The translations under genes were made by a program, and so were the position numbers. From Colimorpha sp045598945 (GTDB taxonomy: Bacteria; Bacteroidota; Bacteroidia; Bacteroidales; P3): a DNA stretch of 8,576 nt. The stretch's first letter is position 1. The number at the start of each line of letters is the position of its first letter. The notes beneath the pieces were generated by a model. It searched no databases and had not been told where the DNA came from. It saw only the letters and a program-made list of their open reading frames with translations. The DNA lies in the NCBI GenBank assembly GCA_045598945.1, contig JAZRVD010000118.1, positions 1 through 8,576 of the forward strand. Reading direction: 5' to 3'. Positions 1 to 6,705 of this stretch are shown piece by piece.

Positions 1-1
1 T

Positions 2-373
2 ATAGAAGGCATCATAGAATTTCTAACAGCAAAAGGCATAGGTCTATATGACACCGCAACAGCCGTCAGACGACTGAAAGACAACGCGTCGGACAAGTTT
101 TTGGAGATTGTGGAGCAAACAGATATTAAATCGCTGCTTGCCCTTGCCCCCTGTTGCAAAATCATAGCCACCACAGGAGAGAAAGCTACCGCCACCATCT
201 GCGACAAACTGTCAACAAACACCATACCCCATGTTGGAGAACATATCGACATACCAGGATATTCCGATATCAAACTCTACCGGCTACCATCATCGTCAAG
301 AGCATACCCTATGGCTTTGGAAAAGAAAGCCGAAGAATATAGAAAAATGTTCCATCTTGCAGAAATAATATAA
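2..373 (+). CDS. Uracil-DNA glycosylase superfamily protein, C-terminal part (5' end outside window)
   Basis: The frame is open from the left edge and ends with TAA at 371-373, giving 123 visible residues. The start lies outside the window; a TTG at 101 is in frame but sits mid-domain and is not a credible start. Near the C-terminus (284-307) is LPSSSRAY, which matches the motif-2 loop (LPS-S) of the Mug/UDG superfamily that inserts into DNA after base flipping. Upstream, GIGLYDT and ATTGEKAT fit the core Rossmann-like strands of the same family. From family knowledge these enzymes remove deaminated bases (uracil or hypoxanthine) from DNA in base-excision repair; this Bacteroidetes subgroup is often annotated as a DNA glycosylase with hypoxanthine as a possible substrate. 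The catalytic motif 1 lies in the missing N-terminal part, so substrate and activity cannot be judged. The next gene starts 12 nt downstream on the same strand, so they are probably co-transcribed. Confidence 0.8.
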   Translation: MEGIIEFLTAKGIGLYDTATAVRRLKDNASDKFLEIVEQTDIKSLLALAPCCKIIATTGEKATATICDKLSTNTIPHVGEHIDIPGYSDIKLYRLPSSSRAYPMALEKKAEEYRKMFHLAEII

Positions 374-385
374 AAATTTACGTTT

Positions 386-745
386 ATGAACAGCGAAGAG
401 ATACGCACCTACTGCCTTAGCCTGCCTGGCACAACAGAAGACATGCCATACGGGCCGGACATGATAGTATATCGCATCGAAAAAAAGATATACCTGCATC
501 AACCATTGGAATACGAACAAGCCCGCATATCGATAAAACTACCAATAGAGACTGGCGAAGAATTGCGAGCAAAATATCCAAACATCGTACCAGCATATCA
601 TCTAAACAAGCAACACTGGAGCGACATACCTACAGAAGATGTTTTTGACGACACTCAGCTAAAGGAATGGATAGACATATCCTACACCACCGTCCTGAAC
701 AGTCTACCCAAAAAGATTAGAGAGCAATACAAAAAGGGCGAATAG
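386..745 (+). CDS. MmcQ/YjbR family DNA-binding-fold protein
   Basis: A complete 119-residue protein, the usual size for this family (PF04237, CyaY-like alpha/beta fold). Family hallmarks are the N-terminal EEIRTYCLSLPGTTEDMPYG segment, the central strand pair ending in ISIKLP, and the HLNKQHWSDI segment near residues 71-80, followed by a C-terminal helix (LKEWIDISYTTVLNSL). The family is widespread and small; a double-wing DNA-binding role has been proposed from structures, but the cellular function is not established. The ATG at 386 lies 12 nt after the upstream stop, with an A/T-rich leader and no clear Shine-Dalgarno sequence, which is normal for Bacteroidota. The final codons and most of the TAG stop form the left arm of the hairpin at 736-759. 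The gene converges with the cobamide-uptake unit on the other strand, with about 120 nt between the stop codons. Confidence 0.9.
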   Translation: MNSEEIRTYCLSLPGTTEDMPYGPDMIVYRIEKKIYLHQPLEYEQARISIKLPIETGEELRAKYPNIVPAYHLNKQHWSDIPTEDVFDDTQLKEWIDISYTTVLNSLPKKIREQYKKGE

Positions 746-759
746 CAAAGTATTCGCCC
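731..759 (-). terminator. Intrinsic terminator of the btuB-btuG unit, overlapping the yjbR-like 3' end
   Basis: A perfect 9-bp inverted repeat, GGGCGAATA (736-744) and TATTCGCCC (751-759), closes a 6-nt loop. On the minus strand the hairpin is followed directly by TTTTT (complement of 731-735), the layout of a Rho-independent terminator for transcripts coming leftward from the BtuG-like gene, whose stop is about 107 nt upstream. On the plus strand no T-run follows, so termination of the yjbR-like transcript would be weaker. The left arm is inside the plus-strand coding sequence and includes two bases of its stop codon. Confidence 0.7.
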
Positions 760-777
760 AGAAACTGATAATAAGAG

Positions 778-814
778 CAAGTTTTTGACAACAACAAGGT
801 ACTTGCAAAACTTG
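778..814. repeat. 8-bp inverted repeat in the convergent intergenic region
   Basis: CAAGTTTT (778-785) and AAAACTTG (807-814) are perfect reverse complements separated by 21 nt. The stem is A/T-rich and no T-run follows on either strand, so it is not a good terminator. It may be an extra 3'-end structure of the btuG transcript or chance. The rest of the gap 746-865 shows no other feature. Confidence 0.3.
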
Positions 815-865
815 TAGAGGATGTATTTTCAAGGAAACATTAATACATAATAATGAAACTCAACA

Positions 866-1945
866 TCATGGCACAGGCACAAGCTTTGTAGGAGCCGTTG
901 ATGCTTCACAGTGCCAGCGTAGCACACCTTCGGAGCTAAAGCAATACAAATCGCCATTGGCGGCAAAATACTGCGCATCGGTAATATAAACATCTCCGTT
1001 GTTTTGATTGACGCAAAAATAATAAGGATTATTAAACAACGAATACGACGATTGAAGCATCTGAGATTTCTGCAACGTATTGCCATCTATACGCCAAAAC
1101 TGCATACCAGCATCGCCACTGCCTACATTCATGCAATACACATCACCATTATAACAATCCATTTGTGTAGCCTCGACATTACATGAAGTAACAACAGCAG
1201 GAGAGGCAGAGACATCCACCAAAGAGACTCCAGGTTTAGACTCCGGAGTGTAATCGCCCCTATAGTTCACCGCCAAAGTATTATTGTTTAAGACCTTGAC
1301 AACATTCACATTGGCACCTACAACAATCGAGCCAACATGGGTAAACGTTTTAAGATCGACAACACACAATTTATTATCATAGACAAACGAACCATTGGCG
1401 GCATATTGCCATGAACTACAGACATAAAGCGAGTCGCGCAACACGCATATTTGCTCAGGACAGTAAGCATCGAGCAGACATGTGGCAGAGATTTGCAACG
1501 ACAATGTATCTATTGCCACAACAGATGGAGAGGAATAACAACTAACATACACCTTACCTCCAGCAACAGCCATATAACGAGGCTGACGGTCGCCCATCGA
1601 AATTTGAGTCACACTCTTCCCCGAATGTACATCAACTACTTCTACAGTATTGCTGGCAAACAAAGTAACGTACATCTTACCACCGTAGACAATTGCATCT
1701 TGCCCAACATCACCAAGACGACGGTGATTAGCCTTATAAAAACAGTCGTTTTGGATAGTTCCAGACATCAATGACACGAGGCTCAATTCGCTATTACTCC
1801 CATTCCACGACCCTTCGTTAAGCAACCAAGCCACAGGTTCATCATCAGCAATAGAAACTGACATTTCATCCAAATCCTTGTCGCACGATACGACAAGACA
1901 TACAGTTACAAAGCACATAAAAGTGCGAAAAAAGAAATGTTTCAT
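866..1945 (-). CDS. btuG: BtuG-like surface lipoprotein, beta-propeller (DUF5074/YncE-like)
   Basis: A 359-residue protein with a lipoprotein signal: F/V-rich hydrophobic stretch at residues 4-19, then VVSC with the lipidated Cys at 21. The residues after it, DKDLDE, are acidic and fit the Bacteroidetes export signal that sends lipoproteins to the outer surface. The mature part opens with AWLLNEGSW (39-47), typical of the DUF5074 family, and shows repeating beta-propeller units such as KMYVTLFASNTVEVVDV (90-106) and KVYVSCYSSPSVVAID (131-146); the last blade carries GDVYITDAQYFAANGDLYCF (317-336). In Bacteroides, BtuG proteins are cell-surface beta-propellers that bind cobamides extremely tightly and sit over the BtuB receptor. 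Here the gene starts 11 nt after the receptor stop in a unit headed by a cobalamin riboswitch, which supports that role. Binding residues cannot be checked by eye. A YncE-like protein of other function is the alternative. Confidence 0.82.
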   Translation of the reverse strand: MKHFFFRTFMCFVTVCLVVSCDKDLDEMSVSIADDEPVAWLLNEGSWNGSNSELSLVSLMSGTIQNDCFYKANHRRLGDVGQDAIVYGGKMYVTLFASNTVEVVDVHSGKSVTQISMGDRQPRYMAVAGGKVYVSCYSSPSVVAIDTLSLQISATCLLDAYCPEQICVLRDSLYVCSSWQYAANGSFVYDNKLCVVDLKTFTHVGSIVVGANVNVVKVLNNNTLAVNYRGDYTPESKPGVSLVDVSASPAVVTSCNVEATQMDCYNGDVYCMNVGSGDAGMQFWRIDGNTLQKSQMLQSSYSLFNNPYYFCVNQNNGDVYITDAQYFAANGDLYCFSSEGVLRWHCEASTAPTKLVPVP

Positions 1946-1956
1946 ATATAGTAAAT

Positions 1957-4008
1957 TTAGAATGAATAAATTATCGAAAGACGATAGTTTCTACCCATCA
2001 TAGGATAACTGCGAACAACCTCATACTGGACATTGAACACATTTAGCACACGACCTTGCACACGCAATGTACCTAAGGGCATATTAAACGTTCGAGACAA
2101 AGAAAAGCCCTGGTCGACATAGCCTGGCAAACGATTTGCCAACGTATTTTGCCTATTAGAAAAACGTTCACCAACAGCAGCCATATCGTAACCCACTTCA
2201 ACCCACTTGGTGATACAATACAATGTCAAACCACCGGAATGACAAGGCGTATATGGAATTTGATGACCGTAAGTCTTGCCATGCACATCTGTACAATCTA
2301 CCGCATATTGATAACTATAGTTGAGAGCCACCTGCAACTCAACATTAGAAAAACTTAATGTTGCCGATGTCTTGACATCAAAGCCCAGAACATCCACCTT
2401 CCCCATATTTACCATTGACCATACAAACATATTGTTGGTGGGAATGGCAACAATTTTGTTGCTAACCATGTTATAGTAAGCATCTACTGTAGACTCCAGA
2501 TAGCTCAACACGGAAGACTCTCCGCCTGTAACAAAAGAGAAACCGACACCATTCTGTAGCGCCTTTTCAGGTTCGAGCCGACGAGATGTAACCAAAAAAT
2601 ACATCTCGCTAAAATTGGGCATACGGAACGTTTGCTTACAGAAAAGACGCATACGGAGCCCCACACTATCAATAGGCTTGTAATTTAAGCCAACAGAAGG
2701 TGAAAAACATTGATACTGACGCGAAGAAGAGGAGGATGATAACGTTGTAATAGCCCTCTCCGACGCCAATGTCAACAAACCTGAAGCACTCAAAGAGAAA
2801 CGAGGCAGGACATACGACAACCTTGCCACCGCAAGCAGAGTAGACCTCTTGACGTCATCATTGACAGAGAGATTGCTACGCATAGCATTTTGAGAGACAT
2901 CAGCAGCAGCATTGAGAGTCAGTGTCTTAAAAAATGTATGTTTAACAGAGCCACTAAGGTAGCCTTCTTGCTGCACATAGCGATTAAACAAAAAATCACC
3001 ATTTACAACACGTTGAGCAGTATCTTGATATGTGTCATTGCAATACTGATACTTGCCAACAACGACCATTTGGCTACGAGAGACATCGTTGTCCGGACCG
3101 AACAACAAACTATATTTACCTTGAACGAAACACAACAGAGAGGTGGTACTCTCGCTATTTCTAATTGTATTATATAATGATACCGCACCTGGAAGTTGAA
3201 GATGAGACAATGAGAGATGAACCTTGGCATTGAAAGTTTGACGAGAAGCAAAAGGATAAAAAAGATTGAAATCAACTGTAGCAAGCTGTGTTTTAGAATT
3301 GTTGCGACGGAGTACGACAGAAGTGTCGCCCTTTTCGACACCAAGATTTTGCACAAAAGGATAATTGCCTTGACAAAAAGTATAGTTGCCCCACAAACTT
3401 GTTATCATCTTTTTGCCCACACGCTGTTCCCATAACAAAGATGGCGAGACCAAGCCATAGCTTCCACCTTCTACACCAAGCTTTATATTTGTCCGCTCGC
3501 AGGCAAAGAACGTAGGCATCTGCGTCTCCATATTTATCACATTGCCAGCAGCAGCACCACGCGCAGTAATAGCCGACGAGCTTTGAGCACTGACAAAAGA
3601 GACGTTGCCGACAAGATAACGTCCAAGATCGGCTTGGCCGTTGCGATTGTCATTGACAGCAACACCATCTATCGCCAACGTTGTGAACTGACTGCCAAGC
3701 CCACGAACAGACACTGTCTTTATACCACCTATACCGCCATAGTCTTTGAGCGTTACACCCGCCATGTGCCTTACCGCATCACTTAATTGCAAGGCACCAG
3801 ATTGAATCAAACGTTCAGCCGAAATGACTTGAAGAGGCGTTTCAGAACGTGTAACAGAAGGTTGACTATTGGAAAAGATACGAACTTCTTCGAGCGATGA
3901 CTTATGATCTACACTATCTACAGATTGTGCGATGACACTTTTAGCATCAATAACGGCAAGCAAAAGCAAGCCCCAAAAGACCGTATTATGTAAAATATTC
4001 ATCGTCAT
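1957..4008 (-). CDS. btuB: TonB-dependent outer-membrane cobamide receptor (BtuB-like)
   Basis: About 683 residues from the chosen start, in the size range of BtuB-like receptors and without the N-terminal carboxypeptidase-like domain of SusC proteins. Order: signal peptide (residues 1-27, hydrophobic core WGLLLLAV, likely cleavage VIA/Q), a TonB-box-like LEEVRIF (39-45), plug domain (about 40-163, with VSVRGLGSQFTTLAIDGV and ARGAAAGNVINM), then a beta-barrel ending in the terminal Phe of outer-membrane proteins (YSF). It would import cobamides using TonB energy. The assignment to B12 rests on the cobalamin riboswitch directly upstream and the BtuG-like partner downstream. Start choice: ATG at 4008 has GGAAAGGG ending 4 nt upstream. 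ATG at 4002 is two codons later. ATG at 4035 adds nine residues including the only Arg/Lys near the N-terminus, but begins 4 nt after the aptamer P1 helix with no room for a ribosome site. Confidence 0.9.
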   Translation of the reverse strand: MTMNILHNTVFWGLLLLAVIDAKSVIAQSVDSVDHKSSLEEVRIFSNSQPSVTRSETPLQVISAERLIQSGALQLSDAVRHMAGVTLKDYGGIGGIKTVSVRGLGSQFTTLAIDGVAVNDNRNGQADLGRYLVGNVSFVSAQSSSAITARGAAAGNVINMETQMPTFFACERTNIKLGVEGGSYGLVSPSLLWEQRVGKKMITSLWGNYTFCQGNYPFVQNLGVEKGDTSVVLRRNNSKTQLATVDFNLFYPFASRQTFNAKVHLSLSHLQLPGAVSLYNTIRNSESTTSLLCFVQGKYSLLFGPDNDVSRSQMVVVGKYQYCNDTYQDTAQRVVNGDFLFNRYVQQEGYLSGSVKHTFFKTLTLNAAADVSQNAMRSNLSVNDDVKRSTLLAVARLSYVLPRFSLSASGLLTLASERAITTLSSSSSSRQYQCFSPSVGLNYKPIDSVGLRMRLFCKQTFRMPNFSEMYFLVTSRRLEPEKALQNGVGFSFVTGGESSVLSYLESTVDAYYNMVSNKIVAIPTNNMFVWSMVNMGKVDVLGFDVKTSATLSFSNVELQVALNYSYQYAVDCTDVHGKTYGHQIPYTPCHSGGLTLYCITKWVEVGYDMAAVGERFSNRQNTLANRLPGYVDQGFSLSRTFNMPLGTLRVQGRVLNVFNVQYEVVRSYPMMGRNYRLSIIYSF

Positions 4009-4012
4009 GAAG

Positions 4013-4022
4013 CCCTTTCCTC
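4013..4022 (-). promoter_or_regulatory. Ribosome binding site of the receptor gene
   Basis: On the minus strand GAGGAAAGGG lies 4 nt before ATG 4008 and 10 nt before ATG 4002. It is one of the few Shine-Dalgarno-like purine runs before a start in this window. Its position between the aptamer and the ATG makes it the likely site of riboswitch control, since no terminator is seen there. Confidence 0.5.
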
Positions 4023-4039
4023 GAGAACTTGTCATTACC

Positions 4040-4224
4040 CGATTTGGCAGGTCTTCTGACTTACCCCAGCACTACCTTAACCCTTCTCACACAACTATGG
4101 CGCTGTGCAATGGTTTTCATCTAAGGTTTGCGTATATCCATAACGGATATGAGGATTACAGCAGCGGGACTGTTCGAGACTCTCACTCGATTCCCTTTTG
4201 ATGCTTTTTACGGCAACCAAATCG
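4040..4224 (-). ncRNA. Cobalamin (B12) riboswitch
   Basis: Reading the minus strand, the 5' arm CGATTTGG (4224-4217) and the 3' arm CCAAATCG (4047-4040) make a perfect 8-bp P1 helix. Between them are the conserved aptamer blocks in the right order: GGTTGCC, AAAAGGGAATC (4199-4189), the P4-like stem TCGAG..CTCGA with the GTGAGAGTC loop, CAGTCCCGCTGCTGTAA (4172-4156), and the 3' block AAGTCAGAAGACCTGCC (4062-4046), which is the classical B12 aptamer ending. The class binds adenosyl- or methylcobalamin and lowers expression of B12 uptake or synthesis genes. Only about 30 nt separate P1 from the receptor start, with no hairpin plus T-run, so control is probably at translation initiation. It explains most of the 336-nt stretch before the receptor gene. 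Confidence 0.95.
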
Positions 4225-4228
4225 AGTG

Positions 4229-4260
4229 CAAAAGTACAAAAAAAAACAATCACAAACAAA
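4229..4260 (-). promoter_or_regulatory. Bacteroides-type promoter of the riboswitch-btuB-btuG unit
   Basis: On the minus strand TACTTTTG (complement of 4229-4236) matches the -7 consensus TAnnTTTG of the Bacteroidota primary sigma factor. TTTG (complement of 4257-4260) lies 20 nt upstream, inside the accepted -33/-7 spacing. The expected transcription start, a few nt downstream (about 4222-4225), falls exactly at the first bases of the riboswitch P1 helix, which supports both calls. Confidence 0.7.
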
Positions 4261-4293
4261 AAAAAAGACCTGTCGTCATGAAAAGCCTTTTTT
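4261..4293. terminator. Weak A/T-rich hairpin, possible bidirectional terminator
   Basis: On the minus strand AAAAAAGGC (4293-4285) can pair with GTCTTTTTT (4269-4261), nine pairs including one G-T wobble, around a 15-nt loop, and the T-run continues to nine T. It lies about 80 nt after the hddC stop and immediately before the btuB promoter, where a terminator is expected. The low G/C content of the stem keeps confidence low. Confidence 0.35.
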
Positions 4294-4335
4294 ATAAGCA
4301 GTGAAAATATTTAATCTCAACAAAATATATAACAG

Positions 4336-4360
4336 AAAAAAATCTCACCTTATTGATTTT
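4336..4360 (-). terminator. Second weak terminator candidate after hddC
   Basis: On the minus strand AAAATC (4360-4355) and GATTTT (4344-4339) form a 6-bp stem with a 10-nt loop, followed by a run of seven T that begins within the 3' arm. It lies 12 nt past the hddC stop. The stem has only one G/C pair, so it may be chance in A/T-rich DNA. No gene or other feature is visible between it and the hairpin at 4261-4293. Confidence 0.2.
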
Positions 4361-4371
4361 AGAATTATTTT

Positions 4372-5076
4372 TCATAGATTCAAATCTGGAAACTCACATT
4401 GAGCACGGCGATAATCATCAGGTATACCTATATCAATAAAAAAACCATCATCAGGTATTCCCAAGAACAACTTATCCTTGTACATTTTCTGCATCACATC
4501 CACCTCGAACGAAAACTTTTGACCAACGGCAAACGGTTGCAAAAGACTGTTCTTCAAAAGATATATTCCGCCATTGACCAAACCAGCACCTTGTGCGGAA
4601 GATTTTTCAGCAAAACTTATTATTCTACCATCTGCATCAATACCAACACTGCCATAACGTGATGTGTCCGAAACTTGACGCAAAACGACAGATAGCATAG
4701 AATTATTGCAACGATGCTGAGAATACAGCTTATCGAAATCAGCCTCAAACAATGTGTCGCCATTGAGTACCGCGACATCATCCCCAGTACACAGCTGTAG
4801 AGCATTTAGAACACCACCGCCAGTACCCAAAGGCTCTTGCTCTTGAGCATACGAAATGTTCAAGGTCAAAAAACGGTTTTGGTAATGGCCATATATCACT
4901 TCGTGCTTGTAGCCTGTTGACAACACGACATGCTGAAACCCAGCGTCAATCAGCATTACAAACAGATAATCGAGGAAAGGACGTCCTTTGACAGGCGCCA
5001 TTGGCTTAGGGACATCAGACACAATGGAACGCAAACGGGTACCGAATCCACCAGCCAAGACAATAGCCTCACGCAT
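4372..5076 (-). CDS. hddC: D-glycero-alpha-D-manno-heptose 1-phosphate guanylyltransferase (HddC-like)
   Basis: A 234-residue sugar-phosphate nucleotidyltransferase, close in length to known HddC. The nucleotide-binding signature GGFGTRL is at residues 9-15, followed by PKPMAPV (23-29), EPLGTGGGV (81-89) and the metal-binding NGDT (105-108). By family it would transfer GMP from GTP to heptose 1-phosphate, giving GDP-D-glycero-alpha-D-manno-heptose in the cytoplasm. The sequence alone does not separate HddC from other short guanylyl-, uridylyl- or cytidylyltransferases such as MurNAc- or mannose-1-phosphate types; the neighbours hddA and gmhA decide the call. It starts 6 nt after the gmhA stop and is the last gene of the operon. 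C-terminal GIPDDGFFIDIGIPDDYRRA (206-225) is typical of the group, with the FIDIGIPDDY ending seen in heptose enzymes. Confidence 0.85.
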   Translation of the reverse strand: MREAIVLAGGFGTRLRSIVSDVPKPMAPVKGRPFLDYLFVMLIDAGFQHVVLSTGYKHEVIYGHYQNRFLTLNISYAQEQEPLGTGGGVLNALQLCTGDDVAVLNGDTLFEADFDKLYSQHRCNNSMLSVVLRQVSDTSRYGSVGIDADGRIISFAEKSSAQGAGLVNGGIYLLKNSLLQPFAVGQKFSFEVDVMQKMYKDKLFLGIPDDGFFIDIGIPDDYRRAQCEFPDLNL

Positions 5077-5082
5077 AATGAC

Positions 5083-5667
5083 TTATTGATTTATATGTCC
5101 AAAGAGAGTTTTCTCAACAAGCTCACAAATAATATGACCAATCATAATATGAGACTCTTGTATACGAGGCGTATCGTTGGACGGCACATTAAATAAAATG
5201 TCGCTATATTGTTTCATCAAGCCACCACTCTCGCCTGTCAAAGAGATAATCTTTATACCATTGTCTTTGCAGAACTTGTACGCTTCAACAACATTTGCAC
5301 TATTGCCGCTTGTACTAAGGCCCACCAAGACATCGCCAGCATGAGCAGTGCCACGCAACAAACGAGAAAAGACTTTGTCATAGCCATAATCATTACCCAC
5401 AGCAGTGAGATACGAGGTGTTGCAATGCAAAGCTTCTGCATTGAGCGTAGGTCTGTCAAAATAAAATCTACCACTTAACTCCGCCGCAAGGTGCTGGGCA
5501 TCGGCAGCGCTGCCACCATTGCCACAAAAATGTATTTTTTTATCATTACGCAACGACTCAACTATCAAATCAGCCGCTTGAGAAATACGCTGACAGAAAA
5601 CATCATCGTCCAAGATTGCCTGCTTCAAGAGGATGCTTTGTTGGATACTTTCTTGTATTCTATTCAT
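5083..5667 (-). CDS. gmhA: D-sedoheptulose 7-phosphate isomerase (GmhA)
   Basis: A full-length 194-residue SIS-domain protein, the standard GmhA size. It converts sedoheptulose 7-phosphate to D-glycero-D-manno-heptose 7-phosphate, the first step of activated-heptose synthesis. Visible motifs are CGNGGSAADAQHLAAEL (48-64), GNDYGYD (91-97) and the phosphate-binding LSTSGNSANV (117-126). Residues H59, E63, Q170 and H178 have the spacing of the zinc ligands and catalytic pair of E. coli GmhA (H61, E65, Q172, H180), so the active site looks intact. It lies between hddA (18-nt gap) and hddC (6-nt gap) in one operon. Confidence 0.95.
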   Translation of the reverse strand: MNRIQESIQQSILLKQAILDDDVFCQRISQAADLIVESLRNDKKIHFCGNGGSAADAQHLAAELSGRFYFDRPTLNAEALHCNTSYLTAVGNDYGYDKVFSRLLRGTAHAGDVLVGLSTSGNSANVVEAYKFCKDNGIKIISLTGESGGLMKQYSDILFNVPSNDTPRIQESHIMIGHIICELVEKTLFGHINQ

Positions 5668-5685
5668 AATAAGAACGTTTATATA

Positions 5686-6705
5686 CTACATTGTCCACGT
5701 CTTCAAGCCCTCGCTGGTAAACTCATATCTTTTAGGTTCACCACCAAACTGACGCAAAGCACTTACAACACTATGACGAGTAATTGCAGGGCAATAGAAA
5801 AAGATGAAGCCACCGCCACCGGCGCCGCTTATCTTGCCACCTGTAGCGCCTGCGGATATAGCAGCATCGTATATTGCGTCAATCCGCGGATTACTGATAC
5901 TTTTTGCCATCTGTTTCTTATTTCGCCATCCGTAGTCGAGAATAGTCCCAATAGCGTCAATATCACCACGCAACAAAGTCTCCTTCATCTGCACAGCCTG
6001 CTGTTTTAGACGATGCATAGACTCGATGCTATCCATCTTTTTATCCGACACATTGCGTTGCTGCTCTTTGATAATATCAGCACTAACATGGCTTGTGCCT
6101 GTATAATACAGCAAAAGATTATGACACAATTCGTCTTGATAACGTTGGCGAACACGCAAAGGATTGACGACGACATTGTCTTGATTAAACTCCATAAAAT
6201 TGAACCCGCCAAACGTAGCCGCATACTGATCTTGCTTGCCACCTGCCAAGCCTAAATCCTCACGCTCAATCTCATACGCCAAACGAGCAATATCATACTC
6301 TCCCAGTGGAAGCTTAAGCCATTCAACGTAAGCCCCTAATATACTGACAACAAGCGTTGAAGAAGTACCCAGCCCACTACCAGCGGGGACATCAACATAC
6401 GAGCTAATACGCAAGGACAAAGGATGGTGAACAAACTGTTTGACGACTCTATTATACACACCTTTGTGCAATATAAAGTAGCCGTCGGTATCAACCTCCA
6501 TCGCATTATCGTACTCTTCACAAAGACCCTTATCCGGGGCGACAAAGACGACCTTGCCGTCTGTTGTAGGTTCAATTGTTGTATTAGCATACATGCTAAT
6601 AGTGGCATTAAGAATTGCCCCACCGTACAAGTCGGAATAAGGAGAGACATCTGTGCCACCTCCAGCCAGTCCCAACCGTAACGGAGCCTTACTTCTAACA
6701 ATCAT
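5686..6705 (-). CDS. hddA: D-glycero-alpha-D-manno-heptose 7-phosphate kinase (HddA-like, GHMP kinase)
   Basis: A 339-residue GHMP-family kinase from the chosen ATG at 6705. The three family motifs are present: the N-terminal APLRLGLAGGGTDVSPY (7-23), the ATP-binding PAGSGLGTSST (107-117) and the C-terminal KISGAGGGGF (291-300). HddA phosphorylates heptose 7-phosphate at C1 with alpha stereochemistry, giving the 1,7-bisphosphate that leads to GDP-heptose. Start choice: an in-frame ATG at 6744 would overlap the upstream gene by 43 nt and add residues not belonging to the family; ATG 6705 begins directly with the family N-terminus and overlaps the upstream TGA as ATGA (6705-6702), implying translational coupling. 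Other sugar GHMP kinases, for example fucokinase-like enzymes, share these motifs, but the operon partners favour heptose. Confidence 0.9.
   Translation of the reverse strand: MIVRSKAPLRLGLAGGGTDVSPYSDLYGGAILNATISMYANTTIEPTTDGKVVFVAPDKGLCEEYDNAMEVDTDGYFILHKGVYNRVVKQFVHHPLSLRISSYVDVPAGSGLGTSSTLVVSILGAYVEWLKLPLGEYDIARLAYEIEREDLGLAGGKQDQYAATFGGFNFMEFNQDNVVVNPLRVRQRYQDELCHNLLLYYTGTSHVSADIIKEQQRNVSDKKMDSIESMHRLKQQAVQMKETLLRGDIDAIGTILDYGWRNKKQMAKSISNPRIDAIYDAAISAGATGGKISGAGGGGFIFFYCPAITRHSVVSALRQFGGEPKRYEFTSEGLKTWTM

Noticed and set aside
101..373. Separate small gene beginning at TTG 101
   Set aside because: The same frame is open to the left edge and the codons before 101 continue the glycosylase domain, so it is an internal TTG of a larger gene.
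5491..6009. 172-codon plus-strand open frame over gmhA and hddA
   Set aside because: It is antisense to two well-supported genes with intact catalytic motifs, spans their junction, and its translation shows no recognisable domain.
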